From the NCBI RefSeq assembly GCF_012720115.1, contig NZ_VNWN01000002.1:1054001-1118000 (forward strand): DNA of 64,000 bases, given 5' to 3'. This DNA is from Sneathiella chinensis (GTDB lineage Bacteria > Pseudomonadota > Alphaproteobacteria > Sneathiellales > Sneathiellaceae). The translations under genes and the position numbers were made by a program. Below, one piece after another: positions 35,399 through 44,875 of this stretch. Position 1 is the first letter of the stretch. The number at the start of each line of letters is the position of its first letter. The notes below the pieces were generated by a model, which saw nothing but the letters and a program-made list of their open reading frames with translations, had not been told where the DNA came from and searched no databases.

Positions 35399-36526
35399 GT
35401 GTCAAAAAACCGTTCATTAAGCCCAGCCGATGTCGAGCGCCTGCTGAGCGACCGTTCGCCCGAAGCCCGTGCCGAGACCGTCGAGAAAATTGCGGGCAGC
35501 CTTGTTGAACGTACGTTCAGTGAAACGGAACGCAAGGAAGCGGAAGGCATTTTCCGGCTTCTGGTCAATGATACCGAGCTTCTTGTTCGCAAGACGTTGG
35601 CGGAAACCCTGAAAGCCATGCCGGACCTGCCGCGCGATATTGCCAAGGTTCTGGCCAGTGATATTTCGGATGTTGCCTCGCCGATCCTGTCTTTCTCCGA
35701 TGCCCTGAATGACGAAGACCTGCTGGAGATCATCAGCACCAAGTCCGCAGAGCATCAGGCCGCCATTGCCGGTCGTGTGGTTGTCTCCGAGGCAGTTTCC
35801 GACCGTCTTGCCGATACGGGCAACGAACAGGTGGTTGCCACCCTGATGGAGAATGAAGGGGCCCGCATCTCCGAGAAAACCTATGAAAAAGTTCTCGACA
35901 AATATGGCGAGAACGAAAAAATCAGCACCCCGATCGCAAAGCGCAAGTCCCTGCCCCTGACGGTTACGGAACGGCTTGTGACGCTGGTATCGGATCGCCT
36001 TCGGGAATATCTGGTCAGCCATCACGAGATGTCGCCGACCGTGGCGACGGACCTTATCCTGGAAAGCCGGGAAAAGACCATGATCGGTCTGATCAAGGGC
36101 GGCGCCAGCCATACGGACCTTGTCAGCCTCATCGACCAGTTGCATGAAAATAACCGCCTGACCCCGACCATCATCCTGCGGGCCTTGTGTGTGGGGGATA
36201 TCGATTTCTTTGAAACAGCGCTGGCCAAAGGGGCTGGGATCGCGGTTTCAAACGTTCACATGCTGGTGAATGATGCAGGCGGCGCCGGTCTGAAACAGCT
36301 TTGCAAGAAATGCAAGATACCGGGTGGTCTGGTCCAGATCATGCGCGTTGCCATTGATGTGGTGAACGAGCTGGAATATGACGGCGATCCGGGAGACCGT
36401 GAACGGTTTCGCAATACGGTGATCGAACGGGTCCTGACCCATTTCGAGGACCAGTTCGATGCGGAAAATGTGGATTACCTGATTTCCAAGATGAAAAGCG
36501 TCGATTCCAGCACTCAGGCTGCCTGA
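35399..36526 (+). CDS. DUF2336 domain protein
   Basis: A 375-residue, all-helical, soluble protein of the DUF2336 family, common in alphaproteobacteria and of unknown role. HEAT-like helical pairs are visible in the first 180 residues (LSDRSPEARAETVEKIAGSL, LLVRKTLAETLKAMPDLP). The family signature region (LVSDRLREYLV and GDIDFFETALA) follows. The start is GTG with GCGGAGCC upstream; the reading frame has no better ATG. It stands alone between the cytochrome and a convergent YhhN gene. The 257-base space before it is A/T-rich near 35330-35390 and probably holds its promoter. Confidence 0.8.
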   Translation: MSKNRSLSPADVERLLSDRSPEARAETVEKIAGSLVERTFSETERKEAEGIFRLLVNDTELLVRKTLAETLKAMPDLPRDIAKVLASDISDVASPILSFSDALNDEDLLEIISTKSAEHQAAIAGRVVVSEAVSDRLADTGNEQVVATLMENEGARISEKTYEKVLDKYGENEKISTPIAKRKSLPLTVTERLVTLVSDRLREYLVSHHEMSPTVATDLILESREKTMIGLIKGGASHTDLVSLIDQLHENNRLTPTIILRALCVGDIDFFETALAKGAGIAVSNVHMLVNDAGGAGLKQLCKKCKIPGGLVQIMRVAIDVVNELEYDGDPGDRERFRNTVIERVLTHFEDQFDAENVDYLISKMKSVDSSTQAA

Positions 36527-36549
36527 CCCGCTCCTTCAAAAATCTGCGG

Positions 36550-37233
36550 TTATGCCGCCTTCCTGCGAAGGGGCTGGGGCCCCTTGATGATGGCGTAGGC
36601 CAGCATGTATTGCGCCCCCATATAGGTGATCCAGATCAGCGGACCGGCCGCATCAAAGGGGGTCAGGAACTTGTTGATGGCAATCAGGCTGTCCGAGATG
36701 ACAAAGCTGAGCGCGCCTGCGATGATCCAGCGATCCGCGAAAGTCGAGAATATGGCAGAGATCGCCATCAGACAGATCACAATGACATAGACAACCACGG
36801 GTGCCTTTAGCGGCCCGAGGTGCGGCCAGAGCAGGCCTGTGATCGCAAAGCCCCCCAGTATCACCAGAACAGAGAGAAGATTGTGAACCTTGGTTTGCGG
36901 TGACCAGTCGCGGGCATGGGCGAAAATGGAAATATAGATCAGGTGGGCAATCAGGAAACTGCCCAGCCCGTGCACGAAAAAGTCCGTTACATGCAGGGCA
37001 AGGAAAATGTCACCGCCGCTGGAAAACAATAACGCCAGTGTCAGTAATTTCTGGCGGTGCCCTGTGGGCATCAGGCGATAGGCCGCAATGGCCAGGAAGA
37101 TGCAGGCGCTGCCCTTGATGGCAATGCGCACAGGGTGGCCCGTCTGGAACGGGTCCATCAGATATATCGCAGCCGCAATCACCGAAAGGGAAAGAATGAT
37201 CCTGTTGGGAAGATCGAGGCTGCGAAAATTCAT
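36550..37233 (-). CDS. YhhN/TMEM86 family membrane protein (lysoplasmalogenase-like)
   Basis: A 227-residue protein with seven to eight membrane helices. Conserved family spots are FSSGGDIFLAL near residue 70, GALSFVISDSLIAINKF near 172 and TYMGAQYMLAYA near 205, holding the acidic residues proposed for catalysis. Eukaryotic TMEM86B hydrolyses the vinyl-ether bond of lysoplasmalogen; the role in bacteria is mostly untested. Its start touches the thioesterase stop, so the two form an operon and may both deal with acyl lipids. Confidence 0.82.
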   Translation of the reverse strand: MNFRSLDLPNRIILSLSVIAAAIYLMDPFQTGHPVRIAIKGSACIFLAIAAYRLMPTGHRQKLLTLALLFSSGGDIFLALHVTDFFVHGLGSFLIAHLIYISIFAHARDWSPQTKVHNLLSVLVILGGFAITGLLWPHLGPLKAPVVVYVIVICLMAISAIFSTFADRWIIAGALSFVISDSLIAINKFLTPFDAAGPLIWITYMGAQYMLAYAIIKGPQPLRRKAA

Positions 37234-37719
37234 CTATTTCCTCCGAATGCCGATTTTCCCGCCCACTTGTGGTGGCAGGGGATCGTTTTCATGAAGCGCT
37301 TTCAATTCCTCAAGGCGGGCAAGAACATGGTCCGCCATGGGGTGGGCCCGGGGGCCAGACGCATCGATATGCAGGACCATCTGTTCCGATGTGGCGGCCA
37401 GAAAGCCTTCCTCTGCGTGGTGCATTTCAAGGAACAGGTGCATGCGTTTGGGATCGCAATCAACGACCCGCAGGCTGATGACCAGCGGATCCCCTTCCTT
37501 GACCTCGCGAAGATAGGTGACATGGGTTTCCAGTACATAGACAGTATTGCCCGTTTCCGCCCGGTGGGTGCGTGTGAACCCGATAAGGTCCAGCAGGCTA
37601 TCCAGTGACTGGTCGAAGGCCATGACGTAGAAGGCTACGTTCATATGCCCGTTGTAATCGATCCACTCGGGCCGGACAGCCAGCCGGTGGATTTCTTTTA
37701 AGTTGGTTGTATGCATCAT
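37234..37719 (-). CDS. Hot-dog fold acyl-CoA thioesterase
   Basis: A 161-residue 4HBT-type protein. The motif VRPEWIDYNGHMNVAFYVMAFDQ, split near residues 14-35, places the catalytic Asp-Gly-His region as in YbgC and in carnitinyl/betainyl-CoA thioesterases. The hot-dog strands follow (ETHVTYLREVKEGDPLVISLRV). Two adjacent Met codons (37719, 37716) are possible starts. It directly precedes the YhhN gene with no gap. Substrate could be a short acyl-CoA such as betainyl-CoA; no other carnitine genes are nearby. Confidence 0.8.
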   Translation of the reverse strand: MMHTTNLKEIHRLAVRPEWIDYNGHMNVAFYVMAFDQSLDSLLDLIGFTRTHRAETGNTVYVLETHVTYLREVKEGDPLVISLRVVDCDPKRMHLFLEMHHAEEGFLAATSEQMVLHIDASGPRAHPMADHVLARLEELKALHENDPLPPQVGGKIGIRRK

Positions 37720-37854
37720 GAACACAAGACTACCCAAATATTCGGGCCTGTAAATGCAATTGACGGGTACAGCGGACTTTCTGTATGACCGAATTGGGAT
37801 TACAGTATTCCCTTGCCCCTTTCCGGGGTCATTTGCCATGTCTGGAGATTAACC

Positions 37855-39234
37855 ATGCCTGTTCAGCCGGAAACCCTGTCTGTTGTCAAAGATCAACTTG
37901 TTGCCCTTTTGGGGGACCGGTGCTCCTCGGCGCAAGCGGTGCGCGACCAGCATAGCAAGGGAGAAAGCTGGCATGAGCCGATTGCTCCGGACCTTGTCTG
38001 TTTTGCCCGCAGCACCGAAGAAGTGTCCGAGATCGTCAAGGTTTGTGCTGCCCACAAGGTGCCGGTGGTGCCGTTCGCGGCGGGAACGTCGCTGGAAGGT
38101 CATGTCCATGCGGTTGAAGGCGGGGTTTGTATTGACCTGAATGAGATGAACCAGATTTTGGCCGTGAATACGGAGGATCTGGATTGTGTGGTGCAGCCGG
38201 GGGTGCGGCGCAAGCAACTGAATGAATTCCTGCGGGATACCGGCCTGTTCTTTCCCATCGATCCGGGGGCGGATGCCTCTATCGGGGGGATGGCTTCGAC
38301 ACGGGCCTCCGGCACCAATGCGGTGCGCTATGGCACAATCCGGGAGAATGTTCTGAACCTGACCGTTGTTCGCCCGGATGGACAGATTATCAAGACGGGC
38401 GGCCGGGCCAAGAAAAGCGCTGCCGGGTATGACCTGACCAAGCTGTATGTGGGATCGGAAGGAACACTCGGGATCATTACCGAGGTGACCTTGCGCCTTT
38501 ACGGTATTCCGGAAGCCATGTCCGCCGCCACAGTGTCCTTCCCGGATATCGGGTCGGCGGTTCAGGCGGTGATCCTGACCATTCAGGCGGGCATCCCGGT
38601 TGCCCGGATCGAGCTTGCCGATGAAGTGCAGATTGATGCCATCAACAAATATTCCAACATGACCCTGCCGGTTCAGCCGTCCCTGTTTCTGGAATTCCAT
38701 GGCAGTGAAACCGGGGTGGAGGAGCAGGCCCGGCAGGTCGGGGAGATTTGCAAGGATTTCGGGGCGGAGGACTTTCAGTGGACCACCCGCACAGAGGAGC
38801 GGAACAAGTTGTGGGAAGCTCGTCACAATGCGGCCTATGCGGCGCTGGCATTGCGGCCGGGCTCATCCTTGTGGGCAACGGATGTCTGCGTTCCCATTTC
38901 CCGGCTGGCGGATTGCATCATGGAAACCAAGAAAGACCTTGAAACGAGCAACCTGATCGCCCCGATCGTCGGTCATGTGGGTGATGGCAATTTCCATCTG
39001 GCCTTTGTTCTGGACAAGGACAACCCGGCAGAGCTGGAAGAGGCAGAACAGATTAACGGCCGCCTGATTGACCGGGCCTTGGCCATGGATGGAACCTGCA
39101 CAGGGGAACATGGCATCGGGCTTGGAAAGAAGAAATATCTTCGCCGGGAAGTCGGCAGCGCGTTTGATGTGATGGTGGCCGTGAAACAGGCGCTGGACCC
39201 GGACAACATCATGAACCCGGGAAAAATTATCTGA
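37855..39234 (+). CDS. FAD-linked oxidase, D-lactate dehydrogenase (cytochrome)/GlcD type
   Basis: A 459-residue flavoprotein of the DLD/GlcD group, oxidising a D-2-hydroxy acid and passing electrons to cytochrome c or quinone. FAD-binding segments are visible: PVVPFAAGTSLEGHV near residue 68, GADASIGGMASTRASGTNAVRYG near 136 and GSEGTLGIITEVTL near 200. C-terminal catalytic motifs are GHVGDGNFH near 375 and GEHGIGLGKKKYL near 417. GGAG lies 12 bases before the ATG. It resembles DLD of mitochondria and alphaproteobacteria more than the multi-subunit GlcDEF oxidase, since no glcE/F follows. Confidence 0.88.
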   Translation: MPVQPETLSVVKDQLVALLGDRCSSAQAVRDQHSKGESWHEPIAPDLVCFARSTEEVSEIVKVCAAHKVPVVPFAAGTSLEGHVHAVEGGVCIDLNEMNQILAVNTEDLDCVVQPGVRRKQLNEFLRDTGLFFPIDPGADASIGGMASTRASGTNAVRYGTIRENVLNLTVVRPDGQIIKTGGRAKKSAAGYDLTKLYVGSEGTLGIITEVTLRLYGIPEAMSAATVSFPDIGSAVQAVILTIQAGIPVARIELADEVQIDAINKYSNMTLPVQPSLFLEFHGSETGVEEQARQVGEICKDFGAEDFQWTTRTEERNKLWEARHNAAYAALALRPGSSLWATDVCVPISRLADCIMETKKDLETSNLIAPIVGHVGDGNFHLAFVLDKDNPAELEEAEQINGRLIDRALAMDGTCTGEHGIGLGKKKYLRREVGSAFDVMVAVKQALDPDNIMNPGKII

Positions 39235-39253
39235 TCAGGGACAACCGGCGCTG

Positions 39254-39274
39254 GCCCGGCGTCAGCCGCCGGGC
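39254..39274. terminator. GC hairpin between convergent genes
   Basis: GCCCGGCG and CGCCGGGC form an 8-bp stem with loop TCAGC, placed between the oxidase and the pentapeptide-repeat gene. No T-run follows, so it may work with Rho or only protect 3' ends. Confidence 0.4.
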
Positions 39275-39312
39275 TTGCCGTAAAGGTCGGGGGGGCTTTC
39301 TCTGGCGCCGGG

Positions 39313-40116
39313 TTAACTGCACGCCTCGACGGTAAGGCCGCCCGGTAGTCGGGTCTGCTTGTTCCCGCATGCCTTGGTCAGTTGGGATTCTGTCAGTCCG
39401 TCAGCACTGGACAGGTCCGCGCCTGACAGGTTCGCCCCCCAGAATATGGCATCTTCCAGATCAGCGTTGGTGAAGATCGCGTCGGTAAGATCGGCCCGAT
39501 AGAAGTTCGAAAGTGCCAGATTGGCATTTGTGAAATCCGCTTCCATGAGAGAGGCACGGGTAAATCGGACATTTTTCAGCTTGGCGGATCGAAAGATGGT
39601 GTGGTTCAGGACCGCGCGCTTGAAATTGGCGTCCGACGCATCACAATCGGTGAAATTGACCTTGTTCATTTCGGCCCGTTTCAGGTTGGCTTTCCGAAGG
39701 TCTGCCTTGAAAAAGGACCCCCCATCCACAAGGGCGTTCTCAAGGTCTGCCGAGCGTAGGTCCGCCCCGGTGAAATTGGCGCCGGGCATGGTGGCTTTTT
39801 CCAGATCGGTTTCCCGCAGGATGGCGCCTTTCAGGCTGGCTTTGGTAAGGCTCGATTTCTCCATGTCGGCCCGGCGAAGGTCGGCATCATTCAAAATCGC
39901 ATTATCGAAATTGATCGTTTTCAGAATGGTGTCCCGCAGGTTTGCGTCCGTGAGATTGACCCCGGCCATGTCACCCGCTTGCATGTTGGACTGATTAAGG
40001 TCGCACCCGATGCAGGATTTTGTATCTTTCAGTTGCTGCATATCCCCGTGGTTCAGGGCATGTCCGGCTGACACGGCCACGAACAGCAAGGGCAGGACAA
40101 GAAGAGGCAGTTTCAT
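39313..40116 (-). CDS. Exported pentapeptide-repeat protein
   Basis: A 267-residue protein with a signal peptide (MKLPLLVLPLLFVAVSAGHA) and about 35 pentapeptide units of the A(D/N)LXX form from residue 40 to 245, which build a right-handed beta-helix. Cysteines flank the coil: CIGC near residue 35 and two near the C-terminus (KACGNK and EACS), so disulfides could close its ends in the periplasm. Its function is unknown. Quinolone-resistance pentapeptide proteins are cytoplasmic and different in form. It converges with the oxidase gene. Confidence 0.85.
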   Translation of the reverse strand: MKLPLLVLPLLFVAVSAGHALNHGDMQQLKDTKSCIGCDLNQSNMQAGDMAGVNLTDANLRDTILKTINFDNAILNDADLRRADMEKSSLTKASLKGAILRETDLEKATMPGANFTGADLRSADLENALVDGGSFFKADLRKANLKRAEMNKVNFTDCDASDANFKRAVLNHTIFRSAKLKNVRFTRASLMEADFTNANLALSNFYRADLTDAIFTNADLEDAIFWGANLSGADLSSADGLTESQLTKACGNKQTRLPGGLTVEACS

Positions 40117-40292
40117 TCAGGTGCTCCCGCAAAGAGGAAAAGTCATGGTATAGCAGGTAGAGGCTTTTGGCCTCGATTCAACCGGCGCCGCTGTTTGACT
40201 TCCGAAAGTTCTGCTGCCACTATTTACGAATAACGCATAAAAGGTAACAAAAAAAGCGTGTCCGTACACGGCATTACTGAACAGGTAGTATT

Positions 40293-40946
40293 ATGATTAC
40301 ATCCATCCTCTGGGATTTCGGAGGGGTGCTGACCACGAGTCCCTTTGAATCTTTCAATCGTTTCGAGACGGAAAAGGGCCTGCCCCATAATTTTCTGCGC
40401 CGGGTCAATTCCACCAACCCGGACAGCAATGCCTGGGCCCGGTTCGAGCGGAGCGACATCAACGCTGACCAGTTCGATGCCCTTTTCCTTGAGGAAAGTA
40501 CCGCCCTTGGCCATCCGGTTCGGGGCAATGACGTGATCCGCCTGCTGGCCGGGGATATCCGCCCGAACATGGTGGCGGCGCTGAAGGCGCTTTCCGCCGA
40601 TTATCAGTGTGTTTGCCTGACCAATAATGTGTCTGCCGGGAAAGGACCGGGGATGAGCCGAACCGCGAGCGCCCAGAAAGCGGTCGCCGAGGTGATGGAA
40701 ATCTTCGATACGGTTATCCAGTCCAGCAAGATCGGCCTGCGCAAGCCGGACCCCCAGATTTATGAATATACCTGCCGGGAAATGAATGTCCGGCCAGAGC
40801 AGATTGTCTATCTGGATGATCTGGGCATCAACCTGAAGCCGGCGGCTGCCATGGGTATGAAAACTATCAAGGTGGTGTCCGAGGGGCAGGCCCTGAAGGA
40901 CCTTGGGGCCGCGGTCGGGAAAACCTTTGCCGGGGCGGAAGGATAA
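40293..40946 (+). CDS. HAD-superfamily hydrolase (epoxide-hydrolase N-terminal/ACAD10-like)
   Basis: A 217-residue HAD protein. The nucleophile motif is WDFGGVL at residues 7-13, where the second catalytic Asp of the DxD pattern is Gly; this replacement is typical of the subgroup with sEH-N and ACAD10. Motif II is LTNNVS near 108, the Lys is in IGLRKPDPQIYEYT near 147, and the metal acid is in YLDDLGINL near 172. It starts after AGGTAG and ends 4 bases before the nitronate monooxygenase gene, so the two are probably one operon. Substrate unknown. Confidence 0.82.
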   Translation: MITSILWDFGGVLTTSPFESFNRFETEKGLPHNFLRRVNSTNPDSNAWARFERSDINADQFDALFLEESTALGHPVRGNDVIRLLAGDIRPNMVAALKALSADYQCVCLTNNVSAGKGPGMSRTASAQKAVAEVMEIFDTVIQSSKIGLRKPDPQIYEYTCREMNVRPEQIVYLDDLGINLKPAAAMGMKTIKVVSEGQALKDLGAAVGKTFAGAEG

Positions 40947-40950
40947 CAGT

Positions 40951-41886
40951 ATGAACAGGTTTCTGGAGCATACGGGCGTTCAATATCCCATCATTCAGGC
41001 CCCCATGGGGTGGATCGCCCGGAGCCCTTTGGCATCGGCGGTATCAAACGCCGGGGGTCTCGGCATTATTGAAACATCATCCGGTGAGACGGAAAACTGT
41101 ATTCGCGAAATCAACAAGATGAAGGAACTGACGGACAGGCCCTTCGGGATCAACCTGCCGCTTCTGTTCCTGCGGGATGAGGCCATGATCCGTTTTGTGG
41201 CGGAATCCGGCGTGAAATTCGTGACCACCTCGGCAGGGAACCCGGAGAAGCTGATCCATATCCTGAAACAGCACGACATCATCGTCTATCACGCCGTGCC
41301 GACCGTAAAGGCTGCGGTCAAGGCGGTTGAGGCCGGTGTGGACGGTCTTGTGGTGGAAGGGGGCGAGGGCGGCGGCTTCAAGAACCCGGAAGAGGTTTCC
41401 CTGCTGGTTTTGCTGCAGGCCATTCGCGAAAAGGTCGATGTGCCCATGGTCGCTGCCGGGGGTATTGTGGACGGGCGTGGCATGGCAGCCGCCTTTGCGG
41501 CCGGGGCGGAGGCCGTGCAAATGGGCACCCGGTTCGTTTCCGCCAAGGAAAGCCCGGTGCATGACAATTACAAGCAGGCCATTATTGCTGCGGAGGATAC
41601 GGGGACTGTGGTTCTCAACAAGAAATCCTCGCCCTGTATCCGGGCCCTGAAAACAGAGCGGACGAGGCAGGTCTTTGAGGAAGGCGTGATGCCGAAAGAC
41701 ATGTTTTCCCGGATCGGGGAGCTGTATTTTGGCGGAGATATGGAGGCCAGCGCCGGTCTGGCCGGGCAATCCGCCGCCCTGATCCATGAACAGAAATCCG
41801 TCGAGGAGATCATTTCCGATACGGTATCCGGGTTTCGGCGCATTTGCGGGGATCTGGGCCGGTTGGCCGAAACGGGGCGTTTTTAG
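40951..41886 (+). CDS. Nitronate monooxygenase family FMN protein
   Basis: A 311-residue TIM-barrel flavoprotein of the NMO/2-nitropropane dioxygenase family. Seen: PIIQAPMGWIARSPLASAVSNAGGLG at the N-terminus, split near residue 13; the FMN-phosphate loop VAAGGIVDGRGMAAAFAAGAEAVQMGTRF, split near residue 170; and VVEGGEGGG near 136. The family includes true nitronate oxidases and enoyl reductase FabK-like enzymes; the residues visible do not decide. It shares its ribosome-site region with the end of the HAD gene. Confidence 0.82.
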   Translation: MNRFLEHTGVQYPIIQAPMGWIARSPLASAVSNAGGLGIIETSSGETENCIREINKMKELTDRPFGINLPLLFLRDEAMIRFVAESGVKFVTTSAGNPEKLIHILKQHDIIVYHAVPTVKAAVKAVEAGVDGLVVEGGEGGGFKNPEEVSLLVLLQAIREKVDVPMVAAGGIVDGRGMAAAFAAGAEAVQMGTRFVSAKESPVHDNYKQAIIAAEDTGTVVLNKKSSPCIRALKTERTRQVFEEGVMPKDMFSRIGELYFGGDMEASAGLAGQSAALIHEQKSVEEIISDTVSGFRRICGDLGRLAETGRF

Positions 41887-41933
41887 AAAGAGAACGGGGG
41901 CGGGAAGGGAAAGCCTGCCCGCCCTGTCCGGCG

Positions 41934-42281
41934 TCAGTGGTCAGAGACACTCATGAATTTGTCTTCGAGCCCGGTGCTGAGGGCAAGGCCCTCGCTGGTG
42001 ATCACGATGTCTTCGTTCCAGTTGTCGCGCACCAGACCCTTGCGAGCAAGGGCTGTCCAGACGGACGGGTTGCCAAGGCCGCTGGTATCTTTTGCAGACA
42101 CCACAAAGGCCCCCACATGGACATGGTTGCCATGGGCATGGGGAAGGCGAGTGATGCGGATATCCTCGCTGTCCGGGATGGGAAGGGAGCTGTCGCTATC
42201 CTTGGCCAGCACTTGCAGCAGGGCGAGTGTCTTCGCCTGAAGCGGGTTCAGCTTGATCTTTTTGGGGGATGAAGAGGGCAT
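41934..42281 (-). CDS. Conserved hypothetical protein, possible winged-helix fold
   Basis: A 115-residue soluble protein, not recognised. The early helix LNPLQAKTLALLQVLA and later WTALARKGLV with ITSEGLAL look like a winged-helix layout. A short His-rich turn, LPHAHGNHVHVGAF (about 45-58), could bind a metal. The start at 42281 is chosen because the sequence before it is low in coding character. It is last in a minus-strand line of small genes. Confidence 0.55.
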   Translation of the reverse strand: MPSSSPKKIKLNPLQAKTLALLQVLAKDSDSSLPIPDSEDIRITRLPHAHGNHVHVGAFVVSAKDTSGLGNPSVWTALARKGLVRDNWNEDIVITSEGLALSTGLEDKFMSVSDH

Positions 42282-42394
42282 GGGTGTGTCCAGCGTTTGA
42301 GAAAATATCGTTTTTCCCTGTATATAACCAACATCCGGACAAGTCACTTGAAGATTGGGGGAGGCGGGCCGGATGCCTGTCCGGCCCTGAATTC

Positions 42395-42553
42395 TCAGTT
42401 CAGCGGCATCGCCTTGCGCTTTTTATAGTCATTGATAACTGACTTCACATCGTCAACGGTCAGGCCGTCACATTTGAGGATCGCCAGAATGACAGGGTCG
42501 CTGAGAACATCGTCCAGCTTGGGCTCGGGGATATAGTCGTGCCGTGATTCCAT
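42395..42553 (-). CDS. Small hypothetical protein
   Basis: A 52-residue frame, MESRHDYIPEPKLDDVLSDP at its start, with a good ribosome site (AGGAAGC) nine bases upstream. The composition is acidic then basic at the C-terminus (DYKKRKAMPLN). The stretch SDPVILAILKCDGLTVDDVKS predicts two helices with a turn, perhaps a small DNA- or protein-binding unit. A GC hairpin (42366-42387) lies after its stop. No family recognised. Confidence 0.55.
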   Translation of the reverse strand: MESRHDYIPEPKLDDVLSDPVILAILKCDGLTVDDVKSVINDYKKRKAMPLN

Positions 42554-42712
42554 GAAAAAGCTTCCTTTGCTTTGTGGATATCGATGCCCTTGATTTATCG
42601 TCGCTTTGAGACAGAAATGTGAAGCTACGAGGGTAATATGGGGACGCTGGGACTGGAAATGTGGCGGGAGCGGGATAGCGCCTGATTTCAAACACAAACC
42701 CCTGCGGTCGGA

Positions 42713-42913
42713 TCAGTCCTTGGACGGGTCCGTGGGGGCTTTTTCCAGTTTGCTTTGCTCTATTTTCTTTTCCAGCCTGCTTCGTTCCAGACGGTCTTTG
42801 CGCTTTTGGGAACCGGTGCGACCATGCCGAATTCGGTTCTCTTCGGCCTGCTTGGCGGAGCGGTCCCGTTCCTGTTGTTTCCTGAACTTGTTTAGGTTTA
42901 CCACATCACCCAT
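42713..42913 (-). CDS. DUF4169 family small protein
   Basis: A 66-residue, very charged helical protein. The N-terminus MGDVVNLNKFRKQQERD and the following ENRIRHGRT are the signature of DUF4169, a small family found in alphaproteobacteria with unknown role. The rest is rich in Lys, Arg and Glu and should form one long helix. It lies in a line with the ribbon-helix-helix and fumarase genes. Confidence 0.8.
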   Translation of the reverse strand: MGDVVNLNKFRKQQERDRSAKQAEENRIRHGRTGSQKRKDRLERSRLEKKIEQSKLEKAPTDPSKD

Positions 42914-42992
42914 GACTGAAATCCTTGAAGAAGCGCAATGGATTAAAATCTAGATTAGAGGATATTGGACGGAATTCAAGGCCCGGAAAAAA

Positions 42993-43259
42993 TCAGGAAG
43001 GCGGATTGTCTGTGGTAGAGGGCAGGGGCAGGGTGCCGTCCAGCACGGCCTGAAGAACGAAAAGGCGGACGGCACTGGACAGGTTGCCGTTCCGCCTTTC
43101 ATCAATTTCCGTAATCAGCGCATTCAGGCTTTTCCCCTGTTTCAAGGCAATATCCTGAAACAGGGTCCAGAAGGCTTTCTCCAGCGAGATGCTGGTCCGG
43201 TGACCGGCGATGCTGACGGAATACTTGACGATTTCGTCATTCATGAACCGGTCATCCAT
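42993..43259 (-). CDS. Ribbon-helix-helix domain protein
   Basis: An 88-residue protein with an RHH-type core: a short strand (KYSVSIAGHRTSISLE) followed by helices FWTLFQDIALKQGKSLNALITEIDE, split near residue 40, and SSAVRLFVLQAVLD. RHH proteins bind DNA as dimers; members of this subgroup are small alphaproteobacterial proteins without a known target. It starts 2 bases after the fumarase stop, so it is co-translated with fumarase. Met6 is an alternative start. Confidence 0.78.
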   Translation of the reverse strand: MDDRFMNDEIVKYSVSIAGHRTSISLEKAFWTLFQDIALKQGKSLNALITEIDERRNGNLSSAVRLFVLQAVLDGTLPLPSTTDNPPS

Positions 43260-43261
43260 GA

Positions 43262-44875
43262 TTATTTTTTGCGGGCGAAGAAATCGTTCCCCTTGTCATC
43301 CATGACGATGAAGGCCGGGAAATCCTCGATTTCGATGCGCCAGATGGCTTCCATGCCCAGTTCCTCGAATTCCTGAACTTCCACCTTCTTGATGTTGTTC
43401 TGGGCGAGAATGGCAGCCGGACCCCCGATGGAGCCGAGATAGAAGCCGCCATGCTTGTTACAGGCATCGACAACAGCCTTGCTGCGGTTGCCCTTGGCCA
43501 GCATGATCATGCTGCCGCCGTGTGCCATGAACTCATCAACATAGCCGTCCATGCGGCCTGCTGTGGTCGGCCCGAACGAGCCGGAGGCGTAGCCTTCCGG
43601 TGTCTTGGCCGGACCCGCGTAGTAAATGATGTGATCCTTGAAATATTGCGGCAGGTCTTCCCCGGCTTCCAGGCGTTCGCGCAGCTTGCGGTGGGCAAGG
43701 TCACGGGCCACGATAATGGTGCCGGTCAGGCTGAGACGGGTGCGGATTGGGTACTGGGACAGGGTCGCCAGAATATCCTTCATCGGCTGGTTCAGGTTGA
43801 CCTTGACCACGCTGTCGTCCAGATGATCATCGGTGATTTCCGGCATATATTTGGCCGGATCCGTTTCCAGTTGCTCAAGGAAGACACCGTCTTTGGTGAT
43901 CTTGCCCTTGATCTGGCGGTCAGCAGAGCAGGAGACGCCAATCCCGATGGGGACACTGGCGCCATGACGGGGCAGGCGGATGACCCGCACGTCGTGGCAG
44001 AAATACTTGCCGCCGAACTGGGCGCCGATGCCAATGCCCTGTGTCATCTTGTGAACGGCTTCTTCCATTTCCAGATCGCGATACGCGCGGCCATGCTCGT
44101 TTCCGCTGGTTGGAAGGGTGTCATAATATTTGGTGGATGCCATCTTGACCGATTTCAGGTTGTCCTCGGCAGAGGTGCCGCCAATGACAATGGCCAGATG
44201 ATAAGGCGGGCAAGCGGCCGTTCCCAGTTCGGACACCTTTTCTTTCAGGAAGTCCATCAGCCGTTCCGGTGTCAGGACGCTGGGAACCGCCTGATGCAGG
44301 AAGGTCTTGTTGGCAGACCCGCCGCCCTTGGCGATGAACAGGAATTCATAGGCGCTGCTGTTGGTGGCATACAGGTCGATCTGCGCCGGCAGGTTGGAGC
44401 CGGTGTTCTTTTCGTCGAACATGCTGATCGGTGCCAACTGGGAATAGCGCAGGTTGGTTTCCGTATAGGTTTTGTAAACCCCGCGGGAAAGCTGCTCCTT
44501 GTCCGTCCCGTCGGTCCAGACATACTGGCCCTTCTTGCCCATAATGACGGCGGTGCCGGTATCCTGACAGCTTGGCAGGACCATGCCTGCCGCAATGTTG
44601 GCGTTTTTCAGAAGCTCGGTCGCAACGAACTTGTCGTTGTCGGAGGCCTCGTCATCCTTCAGGATGTTGGCCAGTTGTTGCAGATGCTGGGGACGAAGAA
44701 GGTGGGAGACATCCCGCATGGCTTCGGCGGTCAAAAGTTCCAGCGCCTCAGGCTCGATCTTGACGACTTCCTTGCCATCCACCTCGATGGTGGAGACATG
44801 GTCCCCGGTCAGTTTCCTGTATGGCGTGTTGTCCTCACCAAGCTGGTAGAGTTCTTCGTAATGAAATTCTGGCAT
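43262..44875 (-). CDS. fumA: Class I (iron-sulfur) fumarate hydratase
   Basis: A 537-residue enzyme that hydrates fumarate to L-malate in the TCA cycle. Cluster-binding cysteines are seen in [17 protein letters not shown] (near residue 105), [13 protein letters not shown] (near 225) and [14 protein letters not shown] (near 318). Both the alpha and beta parts are in one chain, as in FumA/FumB. GAGGGGAAAG lies just before the ATG at 44875; an upstream in-frame start adds only 12 residues. The [4Fe-4S] cluster makes the enzyme sensitive to oxygen and superoxide. Confidence 0.93.
   Translation of the reverse strand: MPEFHYEELYQLGEDNTPYRKLTGDHVSTIEVDGKEVVKIEPEALELLTAEAMRDVSHLLRPQHLQQLANILKDDEASDNDKFVATELLKNANIAAGMVLPSCQDTGTAVIMGKKGQYVWTDGTDKEQLSRGVYKTYTETNLRYSQLAPISMFDEKNTGSNLPAQIDLYATNSSAYEFLFIAKGGGSANKTFLHQAVPSVLTPERLMDFLKEKVSELGTAACPPYHLAIVIGGTSAEDNLKSVKMASTKYYDTLPTSGNEHGRAYRDLEMEEAVHKMTQGIGIGAQFGGKYFCHDVRVIRLPRHGASVPIGIGVSCSADRQIKGKITKDGVFLEQLETDPAKYMPEITDDHLDDSVVKVNLNQPMKDILATLSQYPIRTRLSLTGTIIVARDLAHRKLRERLEAGEDLPQYFKDHIIYYAGPAKTPEGYASGSFGPTTAGRMDGYVDEFMAHGGSMIMLAKGNRSKAVVDACNKHGGFYLGSIGGPAAILAQNNIKKVEVQEFEELGMEAIWRIEIEDFPAFIVMDDKGNDFFARKK

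Noticed and set aside
42366-42387. GC hairpin (GGGCCGGA/TCCGGCCC) after a small minus-strand gene as a terminator
   Set aside because: Neither side has a T-run, so a factor-independent terminator cannot be supported; it is noted only as a hairpin.
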